Below are positions 37,081 through 46,736 of a stretch of 64,000 bases of DNA, piece by piece; within the stretch, counting starts at the first letter, position 1, and each line of letters opens with the position of its first letter. Below the pieces are notes generated by a model, which saw only the letters and a list, made by a program, of their open reading frames with translations, did no database searches and was not told where the DNA came from. Where the stretch lies: NCBI GenBank assembly GCA_031414415.1, contig JANNVK010000195.1, positions 7,742 to 71,741 of the forward strand. The letters are read 5' to 3'. The DNA is from JANNVK01 sp031414415 (GTDB lineage Bacteria; Acidobacteriota; Blastocatellia; Pyrinomonadales; Pyrinomonadaceae). A program made the translations under genes and the position numbers.

Positions 37081-40000
37081 CTAAAATAAAAATTTCAATG
37101 AAAATTGTAGCGATCTTGCTCCGCCGACTTGATAGAGCGGGTTGAATCCGTTACTTGGAGAGGTTTGAACCGATGAACCTGTCAAATCGCTCAAACCTCT
37201 GCCGAGCATTGCGGTCGTTTCACCGAAACCTGCAAATCCGAATGAATTTGCGGGTCTATGAAAATTTGGTGTGTTGAAAAGATTAAACGCTTCGCCACGA
37301 AATTGAATCCGTGCTTTTTCGCCCAACCCGAATGTTCGGCGAACCGATAAATCGATTTGGCGATGATTAAAACTGCGGAGCGAATTGCGTCCGAGTGTGC
37401 CTTGAAAACCGAGTTGCGGTGCGGAAAATGCCGCCGGATTTAATTTTCTGCCGCCGCCGACGTTTGAGTCTTGCAACCAAATCGGCACGCCTTGATTCAC
37501 ATTAACACGGCGAGTTTGCCCGATATTTAACGGGTCAAAAGTTTGCGTAATGACCGAAAAAGGTAAACCGCTTCTCGCCCGAATTATCGAATCAATCGCC
37601 CAACCGCCAAAGATTGCTTTTGTTAAATTGTTGGCTTTCCACGTTGGTAAATCGTAGCTGACAGCCGCAATAAAATTATGTTTGACATCAAAATTAGCCA
37701 CGCCTTTTTCTAATCCTGTGGCGGCATTTTGCAACGGAATTCCGGTGATTGTTTCGTCTGAAACATCGTCAATCGCCTTTGCAAATGTATATGAAATAAC
37801 GGCTTGCAAGCCATTTGAAAGACGGCTTTGGAATTGTGTTTGCAAAGCGTGATAGTCCGAAGTCGCACCGTTTCGCGTAATGGAAACCGCTGAACCGTTT
37901 AAGATTTGCGTGCCGTCATTCAACGCCGCCGGATTTGGTCCGAAGATTGCCGGATTTACTAAAACAATCGGTGCCGGAGTTGCAGTCGGCGAACAAAATG
38001 AAGGTGCCGGATTTGGCAACGGCGTGCAGAATCTGGAACGCACAAAGCCCGAATTGAAATTTTGTAACTGTTCATTCCTTAGAAGCTCGCGTCCCATCGC
38101 CCCAACATACGAAACCGTCAGCGATTGATTTTTGCCAAAACCTTTTTCAACCGAAACATTCCATTGTTTGGTATTCGGCAGTTTTAAATTCGGATCAAAA
38201 AAGAAAAAATTCGACGAATACGGCGGCGGTGCAGCATCCAAAAAAGGAAGCGGTTGCAAGTCAATTTCATTCGCCGGAAATCGCAACTGAGCCGGATTTG
38301 TGATTGTTTTAAACGAGTTATACGGATAGCTGGTGTAGCCACGCAAGGCAGTTCCCGTGCCTAAATCGTAATAAAGACCGAAACCGGCACGAGCAACCAA
38401 GTTTTGTTTTTCGGAAATTGTGAACGCCACGCCGACTCGCGGAGCAAAATTGTTGTATTCCGTTTTCCATTGTCGCGTTCCCGCAGGTGCGAGTGTGGCG
38501 GTCAAAAGATTGTCAAAACCTTGGATTTGAAACGGTAATCTTTTGCCCGAAAGCGGCGGATTAAATTCCCAACGAAGTCCGCCCGTGAGCGTCAAACGTT
38601 GATTAATTCGGTATGTATCTTGCACAAATGCCGAGAAGTTTTCGACCTTAAAATCCGTAATCGGAGCCAATGCCTGAACCGAAATACTGTTTGGAATTCC
38701 AGTCGCACGGCTTGCCGGAGTCGTAAAACTATAAGTAATTCCTAACGCCCGCGAATCGACTTTCGGAGTCAAACGACGATAGTCAACGCCAAATTTCAAC
38801 TCGTGATTTCCGGCAATCGCAGTAAAATTATCAACGATATTTGTCTGCCGTTGTTTGGTGCCGATAACTTTTCCCTGCGTCAAATTTGCAGACGAAATGT
38901 TGCTTCCGCCCGTGCCTAATTGAATGCTCACCGAAGCATTTTCACGCGGTGCAAAACTCGGAAAAAGCAAATTATCGTCGGGCAGTTTCGAGCCGTCAAC
39001 TTCAATTCCTTCAAACAGAAACAGACCGCGTGTAAAACTGTAATTGACTCGCAAATCGTTGACTAAACGCGAAGAAATTGTTTGCGTCGAGCCGACTGTA
39101 ACCGTCCGAATGTTGTTTTCATAAGCGTTGTTCTGCGATGGGAAGGCACGGAAAGTTTGGCTTGAAGGAGCTTCGTTAAATCGCCCGAAAAGATTGATTT
39201 TTTCCGTAATTTTTTGGTTGAGTTTGAAGCTCAAAGCATCAACTTTCGACGGATAAGAAAGTGCGGCGGTGTAACGTTCGGTATCAGCCGGATCGCCCGC
39301 GACAAATCCTCCGTTTGGAAGCGGAAAGGCATTCAAAACTTGTTTGAAAAGTCCCGTCGCGGCATTTCGGGCAGCAATTGACGGAACGCGAGCCAGTAAA
39401 ACATTGGTCTGCGGCTGTTTAAGTCGCAAACCTTCGTAGCTGACAAAGAAAAACGAACGATCTTTGCCGTCGTAAATCAGCGGTGTGCCTTCGCCAAAAC
39501 GCGGAAGTTTTATTTTTCCGCCAAATGTTCCGCCAAAATTATTTTGCCGCAACGGACGACGATTTCTGCCCGCTCTATTTTCAAACCAATCGTTTGCATC
39601 AAGTGCTTCGTTGCGAAAATAATTAAATAATGAACCGTTGTATGTGTTTGAACCTGAACGTGTTACTAACGAAATTTGTCCGCCGGGCTGACGACCGAAT
39701 TCAGCATCGTAGCTCGAAGTTTGGACACGAAATTCTTGCACGGCATCAACCGAAGCGAGCGTATTTGTTCCGCCAAAAACCGAAAGTCCGGGCAAACTTC
39801 CCGCCGCTTGCTGATAAAATTGAAAGTTTGTCCCTGAACCGATGTTGCCCGAAACGCCGTCCACCGTAAAATAATTGGCGTTTGAACGCTGTCCGTTGAC
39901 TGAAAATTGTCCGGTGCTTTGCGTCGTTGTCGGCACGAGGTTTACGCCCGGCGTGAGTTCAATTAAAGTCTGAAACGAACGCCCGTTAAGCGGCAAATTT

Positions 40001-40422
40001 TCAATAAATTTTCGTGTAACAAGCGTCCCGACCGCCGCCGAATCTCGCTCGACCAACTCAGTTTCGCTCGTTTCAACCGTTACTTTTTCTTCGATATTTC
40101 CAACCGCAAGTATAAAATTTAAAGTCGTGCTTGCACCGATATTGAGTGTAATTCCTTCCCGAACCGAACTCTGAAAACCTTGCTTGCTCACCGTAACGCG
40201 ATAGTTTGCGGGAACAAGTTCCGGCACTAAATAAAAGCCGTCGCTGTTGGTTGTAACCGTGATTTTTGCGTTGGTTGCAATGTTGGTAAGTTCAACATCT
40301 GCACCTGCGACAACCGCATTATTTTTGTCGGTAATGCGTCCTGAAAGCGTTGCTGCTGTTGAAGCAAAAACGCTTGAAATTGATAAAAATAAAATCGTAA
40401 TTGCTAATAAATATCTCGTCAT
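37081..40422 (-). CDS. Oar-like TonB-dependent receptor with N-terminal carboxypeptidase-regulatory domain
   Basis: A 1113-residue outer-membrane protein. A signal peptide (YLLAITILFLSISSVFA) is followed by a CarboxypepD_reg domain (~22-110: LSGRITDKNNAVVAGADVELTN), a plug domain (VGTLVTRKFIENLPLNGRSFQTLIELTPGVNL) and a long barrel ending QVGGARSLQFSLKFLF. These large Oar-like receptors are highly expanded in Acidobacteriota. It leads the ribosomal-paralogue operon (gap 25 bp), so it may serve zinc or metallophore uptake. The ligand is not visible. Confidence 0.93.
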   Translation of the reverse strand: MTRYLLAITILFLSISSVFASTAATLSGRITDKNNAVVAGADVELTNIATNAKITVTTNSDGFYLVPELVPANYRVTVSKQGFQSSVREGITLNIGASTTLNFILAVGNIEEKVTVETSETELVERDSAAVGTLVTRKFIENLPLNGRSFQTLIELTPGVNLVPTTTQSTGQFSVNGQRSNANYFTVDGVSGNIGSGTNFQFYQQAAGSLPGLSVFGGTNTLASVDAVQEFRVQTSSYDAEFGRQPGGQISLVTRSGSNTYNGSLFNYFRNEALDANDWFENRAGRNRRPLRQNNFGGTFGGKIKLPRFGEGTPLIYDGKDRSFFFVSYEGLRLKQPQTNVLLARVPSIAARNAATGLFKQVLNAFPLPNGGFVAGDPADTERYTAALSYPSKVDALSFKLNQKITEKINLFGRFNEAPSSQTFRAFPSQNNAYENNIRTVTVGSTQTISSRLVNDLRVNYSFTRGLFLFEGIEVDGSKLPDDNLLFPSFAPRENASVSIQLGTGGSNISSANLTQGKVIGTKQRQTNIVDNFTAIAGNHELKFGVDYRRLTPKVDSRALGITYSFTTPASRATGIPNSISVQALAPITDFKVENFSAFVQDTYRINQRLTLTGGLRWEFNPPLSGKRLPFQIQGFDNLLTATLAPAGTRQWKTEYNNFAPRVGVAFTISEKQNLVARAGFGLYYDLGTGTALRGYTSYPYNSFKTITNPAQLRFPANEIDLQPLPFLDAAPPPYSSNFFFFDPNLKLPNTKQWNVSVEKGFGKNQSLTVSYVGAMGRELLRNEQLQNFNSGFVRSRFCTPLPNPAPSFCSPTATPAPIVLVNPAIFGPNPAALNDGTQILNGSAVSITRNGATSDYHALQTQFQSRLSNGLQAVISYTFAKAIDDVSDETITGIPLQNAATGLEKGVANFDVKHNFIAAVSYDLPTWKANNLTKAIFGGWAIDSIIRARSGLPFSVITQTFDPLNIGQTRRVNVNQGVPIWLQDSNVGGGRKLNPAAFSAPQLGFQGTLGRNSLRSFNHRQIDLSVRRTFGLGEKARIQFRGEAFNLFNTPNFHRPANSFGFAGFGETTAMLGRGLSDLTGSSVQTSPSNGFNPLYQVGGARSLQFSLKFLF

Positions 40423-40665
40423 TCTGAAATGTCCTTGTAGAATAAAATTTCGTAATTTACAATCATCTCAGAATCAGGAATTTTAACGACAAGTTTTTAG
40501 TAAGCGGTAAAAAAGAGGTAATCAGTAGCCTTTTTTCAACAATATAACTCAAACAAATTTGATTTTTTTCAGCATTTTAAATTCATCTAATCGAGGTTTA
40601 GTCTTTTATTAATGTTAGAAAAAATACGTGGATAATAAAATCAATTAATCTTACTTTTGAAAATT

Positions 40666-42030
40666 TTATTTCAAATTAACGATGATTTTTTGCCTGCTGA
40701 CAGTCAACAAAAAAAATGCAAAAGCTAAACAAGCGAAAATTGCGGTTGGAAATTCAACGCCTTTAGTTTCGCCGTTAAATTCGTGTCGCGGAATATTTTT
40801 CCAGCTAATTTCTTTAACTTTGCTGTTTCTGAAAATATTTGGATAGAAAAATTCTCGAATAGATTTGTGATAATTTCTCACGGAATCGAGATATTCGAGA
40901 TGATTTTGCAGATCGTTTTTTGCGAGATTGTTAAAACTCAGTTGAGCCTGAATTGTTGGGAAAAACAACGCCATCCGATTTGTCCACGAATTGCGTAAGT
41001 TTAATTTTTCTATGTAGTTAGCGGTTGAATTTGCCGATTCAACATCGCCCATAAAATTTATTGCGTAATACCAGCCCCACGAAAATTTGTCTTCGGGAAT
41101 CGGGAAATTTTTGTATTCCGGATAAATTTCGTAAAACTTTTGCATCGTTTCAGCTTTCGATTTGTCCCATTTTTGGTGATAGCCTTCGCGTTGTTTGACC
41201 GTAACTTCAAACGATTCGGAAACGGGCAAAGCAGTCGAAATTACGAGATTTATCAAAGCCGGAGCGAGAATTGTCAAAAATATCCAAACACCTAAAAGCG
41301 AAAGTGCGTTTAAGGTCGAAGATTTTTGAAACGAAACGACGAACGCCGTCAACGCAAACCAAAATGTCAGGTAAGAAAAAGCAATTAAAAGTGCGTAAAT
41401 AAATCGAATATCAAACGAACTTTCTAAATAAATACAACTCGCCGTTGTCAGCATAAACACAATTAACAGAACAGTTACAAACCTAATCAGCAATCGCCAA
41501 CCGATAATTTTTGCAATCGAAACAGGTTGCGAACGAAGCAAATTCCAGATGCCGTTTTCTTGCTCAGCTGAGATTAAATTGTGGCAAAAAGCGATGATTA
41601 AAAGTGGTAATAAAAACACAATAACGAACGCCAAATCGAAATTTCCGTAAAGCAAATTTGTCGGATTCGACATTTCAGAATCGTAAATTTGCCCTTCGAG
41701 AGTGAGCATTTTGACTTTGATATTGTATGGATTAACATCACGTTGTCCGATTGAAAATCCTGCCCAACTCGTTGGCTGATTTATAGTGCTAAGTTGCAGA
41801 TAATAAAGCAGATTGCCGAAGTCGTCTTTGTTTAATTTCAGTTGTTTTTCGAGATGCTCGGCTTGAAATTGTGGAATTTGAGCAATCAAAGTTTTTTGTT
41901 TTTCGATGACATTTTTGCCTTGAAACATCGCGTAACTTCCGGCAAAAAGCAGACACAAAATTGCCACAATGACCGTTTTTTCGCTCAAGAAATTTTTTAC
42001 TTCGAGTTTTAGAAATGTTTGTAAATTCAT
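40666..42030 (-). CDS. ABC-2 permease, DUF3526 family (D)
   Basis: A 454-residue membrane protein with about six helices, a long periplasmic loop (residues ~30-120) and the typical FNLISAEQENGIWNLLRSQPVSIAKIIGWRL signature (here HNLISAEQENGIWNLL) of ABC-2 DUF3526 permeases. It resembles the gene at 46733-48169. It is the last ABC gene of the cluster and is preceded by a REP-like element and permease C. Confidence 0.88.
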   Translation of the reverse strand: MNLQTFLKLEVKNFLSEKTVIVAILCLLFAGSYAMFQGKNVIEKQKTLIAQIPQFQAEHLEKQLKLNKDDFGNLLYYLQLSTINQPTSWAGFSIGQRDVNPYNIKVKMLTLEGQIYDSEMSNPTNLLYGNFDLAFVIVFLLPLLIIAFCHNLISAEQENGIWNLLRSQPVSIAKIIGWRLLIRFVTVLLIVFMLTTASCIYLESSFDIRFIYALLIAFSYLTFWFALTAFVVSFQKSSTLNALSLLGVWIFLTILAPALINLVISTALPVSESFEVTVKQREGYHQKWDKSKAETMQKFYEIYPEYKNFPIPEDKFSWGWYYAINFMGDVESANSTANYIEKLNLRNSWTNRMALFFPTIQAQLSFNNLAKNDLQNHLEYLDSVRNYHKSIREFFYPNIFRNSKVKEISWKNIPRHEFNGETKGVEFPTAIFACLAFAFFLLTVSRQKIIVNLK

Positions 42031-42038
42031 TGTTTGTT

Positions 42039-42162
42039 AGAGTTACGCCTTGAGGCGTGAAATAAATTGAACTCATTCAATATAGCTTTAAAAAATTCAC
42101 GTTGAATCACGCCTCAAGGCGTAACTCTGAACGTGTTACTCTGAAAGTGTTACGCTGAACGT
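42039..42162. repeat. REP-like inverted repeat with 14-bp tandem tail
   Basis: A perfect 22-bp inverted repeat (42039-42060 with 42107-42128, arms begin AGAGTTACGCCTTGAGGCG) flanks a 46-bp spacer. After the right arm, 14-base units GTAACTCTGAACGT, GTTACTCTGAAAGT and GTTACGCTGAACGT follow in tandem (42121-42162) and run into the last codons of permease C. The same TTNAGGC core appears at 43590 and 48183. Confidence 0.85.
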
Positions 42163-43577
42163 GGCAAAAACCACACCATTAATCCCACCATAATCAGCCA
42201 AAAGACAATCGAAAATATCGCTAAACTTTGCTTGCTTAAAGATTCAAAAGCTGTCGGTTCACGGTAGTTAAATTGCGGAAATTCTTCCCAATTTTCGTTG
42301 TCAATTTTTTGAGTGCGGTCGTTTGCAGATTTAATTTCGTTGGTGTGCAAATCGTTTAATTTTTGCACCATATTGAAGCGAAAATCTTCGGCTTGCCATT
42401 GAAAATTTTCGTAAGCCGAAAAGTCCGAACCAGCCGCCGCCATCGAAAAATGTCGAATCGCCAAATATGGATTTAGCAAACTAGCCAATTCCGTAATGCG
42501 GTTTTGAGAACGAAATTTTTCAAGCAATTCGCCGTAATGTTTGCGGAAAATTGTTGAACTAATCGCTTCGGCTTTGCCCATCACAAAACCACCGTAATTA
42601 AACGGTAAGTCTTTTACATCATTGACTTTATACTTTGCCAGAGTTTCTTTTTTGAGTTCAATAAACTTCGGGTCTGCGGCGTTATGACTGTCGCCTTCTT
42701 TTGCCAAATCGTCTTCTAAAAGTTTGTCAAACTGCGACTTTGAAACGGTCGGATAAACGCTGGCACCAAGATTTTGCATCGCACGCGGCATTGCAATCCA
42801 GAACGAAATCCAAATAACAATCAAGGTTATCAGCGAGCTTTTCGATGTTTTTTGAAACGAGGAAACAACAACCGCAATCGCCGCACAAACTACAAAATAA
42901 AAACTGTAACCAACAATTAAAACACCAATTCTCAACGCTGAATCTGAACTTAATCGAAAATTATTTAAGACAAGCCACAAGCCAAACGAGATCAGCAAAA
43001 GCGGCAACAAAAGGGCAAAAATTATGCTCAAAATACCGATTGTTTTGCCGAGTAAAAGTTCTCGCCAAGAAGTTCCTTGCGACAAAATTATTGCCAAAAT
43101 TCCGCTTTCACGTTCACCCGAAATTGCCGAAAAACCTAGAAAAAATATCAGCAACGGCACCAAAAGTTGGAGGATTAACGCCAGATTCAACTCGCCGAAA
43201 CGCAATAAACCGTTTGAATGCTGTGCTTCGCTAAAATTTACGGTGTTTTGCCGATGCGGTTCGAGAAAAATTGAAGTTCCCGCAAAACTATCAACGCCGG
43301 AATCAAAAAAGCTCAACGCCGATTTTGGACGAAACGCCAAATAGCCGTAATGTGATGCTCGATGCGGATGTCGGTCAGGTTGTTCGAGCCAATTTGTGCG
43401 AACCAAATCTTGATATTTTTCGCGTTCATTATTGAGCGTTTTCGCGTTTTGCCAACTAATAATCAACGCCGAAAGCAACGCCACGCCCAACACAATCGCC
43501 GAAATATAGACAACTTTTGTGCGAAAAGCATTCCGCCATTCTTGATAAGCAATTCGTTTAATATTTGAAAAATTCAT
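42150..43577 (-). CDS. ABC-2 permease, DUF3526 family (C)
   Basis: A 475-residue membrane protein: N-terminal helix VVYISAIVLGVALLSALII, a periplasmic part with HPHRASHYGYLAFRPKSALSFFDSGVDSFAG, then FGELNLALILQLLVPLLIFFLGFSAISGERESGILAIILSQG. It is a paralogue of permease A at 48246-49670 (which reads HSAAHFGVYAFRPKMPLSLIDSGLDNF). Its stop lies inside the 14-bp tandem repeat. The partner ATPase is probably the gene at 49672-50376. Confidence 0.88.
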   Translation of the reverse strand: MNFSNIKRIAYQEWRNAFRTKVVYISAIVLGVALLSALIISWQNAKTLNNEREKYQDLVRTNWLEQPDRHPHRASHYGYLAFRPKSALSFFDSGVDSFAGTSIFLEPHRQNTVNFSEAQHSNGLLRFGELNLALILQLLVPLLIFFLGFSAISGERESGILAIILSQGTSWRELLLGKTIGILSIIFALLLPLLLISFGLWLVLNNFRLSSDSALRIGVLIVGYSFYFVVCAAIAVVVSSFQKTSKSSLITLIVIWISFWIAMPRAMQNLGASVYPTVSKSQFDKLLEDDLAKEGDSHNAADPKFIELKKETLAKYKVNDVKDLPFNYGGFVMGKAEAISSTIFRKHYGELLEKFRSQNRITELASLLNPYLAIRHFSMAAAGSDFSAYENFQWQAEDFRFNMVQKLNDLHTNEIKSANDRTQKIDNENWEEFPQFNYREPTAFESLSKQSLAIFSIVFWLIMVGLMVWFLPRSA

Positions 43578-43589
43578 AATAAATTGTTT

Positions 43590-43645
43590 GGAGTCCAGCC
43601 TTTAGGCTGAGTGTTTAGCGGGATTCAGCCTAAAGGCTGGACTCC
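43590..43645. repeat. REP-like inverted repeat (REPIN type)
   Basis: A perfect 21-bp inverted repeat: 43590-43610 (GGAGTCCAGCCTTTAGGCTG, then A) with 43625-43645, spaced by 14 bp. It occupies nearly the whole gap between the siderophore-type receptor and permease C. Confidence 0.88.
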
Positions 43646-43650
43646 ATACT

Positions 43651-45999
43651 TTACCTCTTCATAAAAGATAAAATCGTTAAACTTGCTGAAAATGTTCGCG
43701 GTTGTCCGGGGAAATTTCCTGCCCGTGAATTAAACAGCGAACTGAGCGAATAAACCTCGTTTCCAACATTTTCCATCTTCAAATTAAGCCGAAAACGCTT
43801 GAAAAATGTCTGGTAATAATTCAAATCAAATGTTTTATAAGCAGGCGATTTCAGATTCGCAAAAGGCTCGATTCGGTCATCAACAAACTCGCCGCCGACA
43901 CCAAATCCAATCGAACTCGTCAAATCATATCGCGTAAAAAACCCAAAAGTATTCGGCGAAACATTCGGCATCGACTTACCGACAACGCTCGCAATATTAT
44001 CTTTCGTAATCCGCGAATTGATGTGCGAATAGTTCATCGAAACATTCCAACGCTTTGTGATTGCACCATTTAGGTCGATTTCAAATCCGCGATTGCGAAT
44101 CGCCCCAACACTCAAAAGTGCGTTAAAATTATTTCCGCTCGGACCAAAAAGCGGATCGGCACGCAGCACATCGGTCTTGTCAATTTGATAAACCGAACTC
44201 GTGATAAACAATTTTCGGTTCAATAATTCGAGCTTTACGCCACCTTCAAATTGCTTGCCTTTTTCGGGCGAAAACGGTCCGTTTGCTGCGGGAGTTTGTG
44301 CCAAAATACTTGGTCGCGTGTAGCTGTTTGAAAAGTTGCCGAAAATTGCGACATTTTCGAGTGGTTTGATGACCGCACCGAATCTGCCCGTGAACGCAGA
44401 TTCGCCGCCATTTAGTTGAACGCCCGAAAATCCGGTGTCGTTAAATTTCTCGATTCTGCCGCCTGCAACAAATTGAAAATATTTATTTACTTCAACTTGA
44501 TCTTGAAAATAGAAACCAAGCCGCGAAGGTTTCGCGGTGTCGGTCGAAATGCGTGAAAGCGTGTAATTTACGCGATTTGCGATGCCGTAAATCGGATTGA
44601 TGATGTCGATTGTCGGCACGCCAACTCTTGCCCGATTAAAAATAAATTCGTGATCTTGGGTGTAATATTCCAAACCTGCGTTGAAAATATGATTACCTAA
44701 ACTCTTGGTTGATAACGGTTTAGTAAAGTTTCCCGTAAAACTCCAATCGTTGTTGGTGCGAATTTGGTCACGATATTCGCGGGTCAAAGTTCTGCCGTCG
44801 GCAAGCAAAGTTCGCGGTTCGTGATAATTTTCAAAACGATCATTCGTCAAGTATCGAAACGTCGCTTCAAACCGTGCGTCTTTCCAAAAATCCTGACTCA
44901 AATTTGCCTGAAAAACATTCGCATCGAGCTTCACAAAATCGTTTCTTTCGGTTGCGGTGAACGAAATTGCGGTCAAAAAATTGCCGTTTGCATCGACCGG
45001 AATGCCACGCAAACGATGTCCGCGTTGAAATTGTTTGATGTATTCATATTCGATATTGACGCGAGTTTTGTCGGTCGGCTGCCACAATAAATTTGTAATG
45101 TAGTTTTGATTACTCAAGCCTGCATTGTTGCGAAAACTGTCGCGTTGTTCAATAAAAGCTGCTACGCGAGAGTAAAATTTTCTGCCCAACGGAACGCTCA
45201 CATCAAAATTTCCCGAAGCCAAACCGTATTCGCCAAATCGAAATTCCGCCGAACCGTCAAGCGTAGTTTTCGGCTTTTTGGTGATAAAATTGATGATTCC
45301 GCCCGGTTCAGCCGAGCCGTAAAGCGTTGACGACGGACCTTTCAAAACCTCGATTCGTTCAACATTTGAAAGCCGCAAAATGCTCGTCGAAAAGCCCGAA
45401 TTATTGACATCACCTTCAAGCGAACCATACGGATTTCCGCGAACTCCGTTGAACAAAGTTTCGCGTTGCGTAAAGCCGCGAAAGACAACGGCACTATAAG
45501 TTGTCTGATTTAAGCCCGCGACATTTTTGTAAATATCGTTGACATCGGTTGCCATTCGGTCGGCAATCATTTGCGGCGAAATCGACGTAATTGACTGCGG
45601 CGTATCGAGTAATCGCGTTGGAATTTTGGTCGCAACAGTCGTATCTTCCGTGTGATATTCGCTGATTCGCCCGACAACATCAACCGTTTCCGACAATGTT
45701 TGGAGCGTAATATTCGACGAATTTTCACCGTTGCCAACCGTAATTTTTACCGATTGCGGCGAGTATTCAATGCTCGTCACAATCAAATTATACTCACCGT
45801 TGGCGACACCGTTTAACCGAAAACTACCGTCCGCCGAAGTGAGCGTTTTGCTCGCCGTTCCTTCTAAAATAACCATTGCTCCAACGACCGCTGTGCCGTT
45901 TGAGTTCGTTACTTTTCCGCTGATAGTTGCTGTGTTTTGCCCGAAAACGGACATCGAAAATATGCCGATTAACAGCACATAAAATAATAACTTTTTCAT
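43651..45999 (-). CDS. TonB-dependent siderophore-type receptor
   Basis: A 782-residue protein with a signal peptide (LLFYVLLIGIFSMSVFGQ), a CarboxypepD_reg-like domain (~22-100), a plug domain (IPTRLLDTPQSITSISPQMI, IEVLKGPSSTLYGSAEPGGIINF) and a barrel ending FPGQPRTFSASLTILSFMKR. The plug pattern matches TonB-dependent siderophore receptors (FhuE/FecA-like). A ribosome binding site GGGAG precedes the ATG. It lies inside the DUF3526 ABC cluster, so the ABC system may handle the same ligand. Iron or zinc chelates are both possible. Confidence 0.92.
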   Translation of the reverse strand: MKKLLFYVLLIGIFSMSVFGQNTATISGKVTNSNGTAVVGAMVILEGTASKTLTSADGSFRLNGVANGEYNLIVTSIEYSPQSVKITVGNGENSSNITLQTLSETVDVVGRISEYHTEDTTVATKIPTRLLDTPQSITSISPQMIADRMATDVNDIYKNVAGLNQTTYSAVVFRGFTQRETLFNGVRGNPYGSLEGDVNNSGFSTSILRLSNVERIEVLKGPSSTLYGSAEPGGIINFITKKPKTTLDGSAEFRFGEYGLASGNFDVSVPLGRKFYSRVAAFIEQRDSFRNNAGLSNQNYITNLLWQPTDKTRVNIEYEYIKQFQRGHRLRGIPVDANGNFLTAISFTATERNDFVKLDANVFQANLSQDFWKDARFEATFRYLTNDRFENYHEPRTLLADGRTLTREYRDQIRTNNDWSFTGNFTKPLSTKSLGNHIFNAGLEYYTQDHEFIFNRARVGVPTIDIINPIYGIANRVNYTLSRISTDTAKPSRLGFYFQDQVEVNKYFQFVAGGRIEKFNDTGFSGVQLNGGESAFTGRFGAVIKPLENVAIFGNFSNSYTRPSILAQTPAANGPFSPEKGKQFEGGVKLELLNRKLFITSSVYQIDKTDVLRADPLFGPSGNNFNALLSVGAIRNRGFEIDLNGAITKRWNVSMNYSHINSRITKDNIASVVGKSMPNVSPNTFGFFTRYDLTSSIGFGVGGEFVDDRIEPFANLKSPAYKTFDLNYYQTFFKRFRLNLKMENVGNEVYSLSSLFNSRAGNFPGQPRTFSASLTILSFMKR

Positions 46000-46304
46000 T
46001 TAATCTCCCAAAGAATTGTTTAACTAAACAGAATACAGATGGCGACGTTTTGCTCAATTATCTTTTTAATGAATGGTTATTTATTGAGAATGAACGGCGG
46101 AAAAACTTAACTTAAAACCTAAAATTATAAGAAAATTTCGCAAACAACGAGCGACTTTGGCGAATCAAACCACGTTTTCGAGTTCCGTCAAGCAGCTCGA
46201 TTCCGTTGAAAATTAGATTTTAGCTTCATGCGTAAGTGTGGAGTTTCGAACGTATTATTAAATTTGCGGTAAATAAAACAATGATTAAAACTTGGCATTT
46301 CATC
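46000..46304. other. 305-bp gap upstream of the siderophore-type receptor
   Basis: No gene is visible. Near 46017-46033 lies TTGTTTAACTAAACA, an imperfect palindrome (TGTTTA-N2-TAAACA) upstream of the receptor start, and near 46086 a half-site-like TGAGAAT. Either could be a metal regulator site but neither is convincing. The remainder appears featureless. Confidence 0.35.
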
Positions 46305-46736
46305 TCAAATTTTTAATAAAACCGCGATGGTTGTTGCCGTCTGCCATTTTCCTTTTTGTTTGACATAAACGGCTGTCCATTGAAACGTGCGTTTTTCGGT
46401 GCCGAAAAGCAGAGTTGTTTTGCCGTTCACCGAGACAACATTTTTGTTAAAAATATTGAAGCGAATTTCGTCCGGCTCAACATCTTCAATGCTTGCTTCG
46501 CCTTTCACAAAAAATGCGATGCGTTGTTTTTTGTCGTCAACTTTCCCGCTGGCGTGCGTGTGCGTAAACGCTTCGGCAAAGTATTTTTCCAAAGCTGATG
46601 CGTCTTTGGTTTTGACCGCTTGGCGAATTTCGCTTCGCAAATTTAGGATTTCTTTTTCGATTTTTGCAGTGCCGGTTTGTGCCGAAACTGCCGAAACCAC
46701 CAATAAAATAGCCAATAAAGTTAATAAGTTTTTCAT
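46305..46736 (-). CDS. Secreted DUF4440/NTF2-like protein
   Basis: A 143-residue protein with a signal peptide (LLTLLAILLVVSAVSAQ) and an NTF2-like fold typical of DUF4440: VKTKDASALEKYFAEAFTHTHASGKVDDKKQRIAFF and a closing WTAVYVKQKGKWQTATTIAVLL. Its ATG overlaps the stop of the permease B gene. Members can be ligand-binding or enzymatic; the role here is unknown. Confidence 0.88.
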   Translation of the reverse strand: MKNLLTLLAILLVVSAVSAQTGTAKIEKEILNLRSEIRQAVKTKDASALEKYFAEAFTHTHASGKVDDKKQRIAFFVKGEASIEDVEPDEIRFNIFNKNVVSVNGKTTLLFGTEKRTFQWTAVYVKQKGKWQTATTIAVLLKI

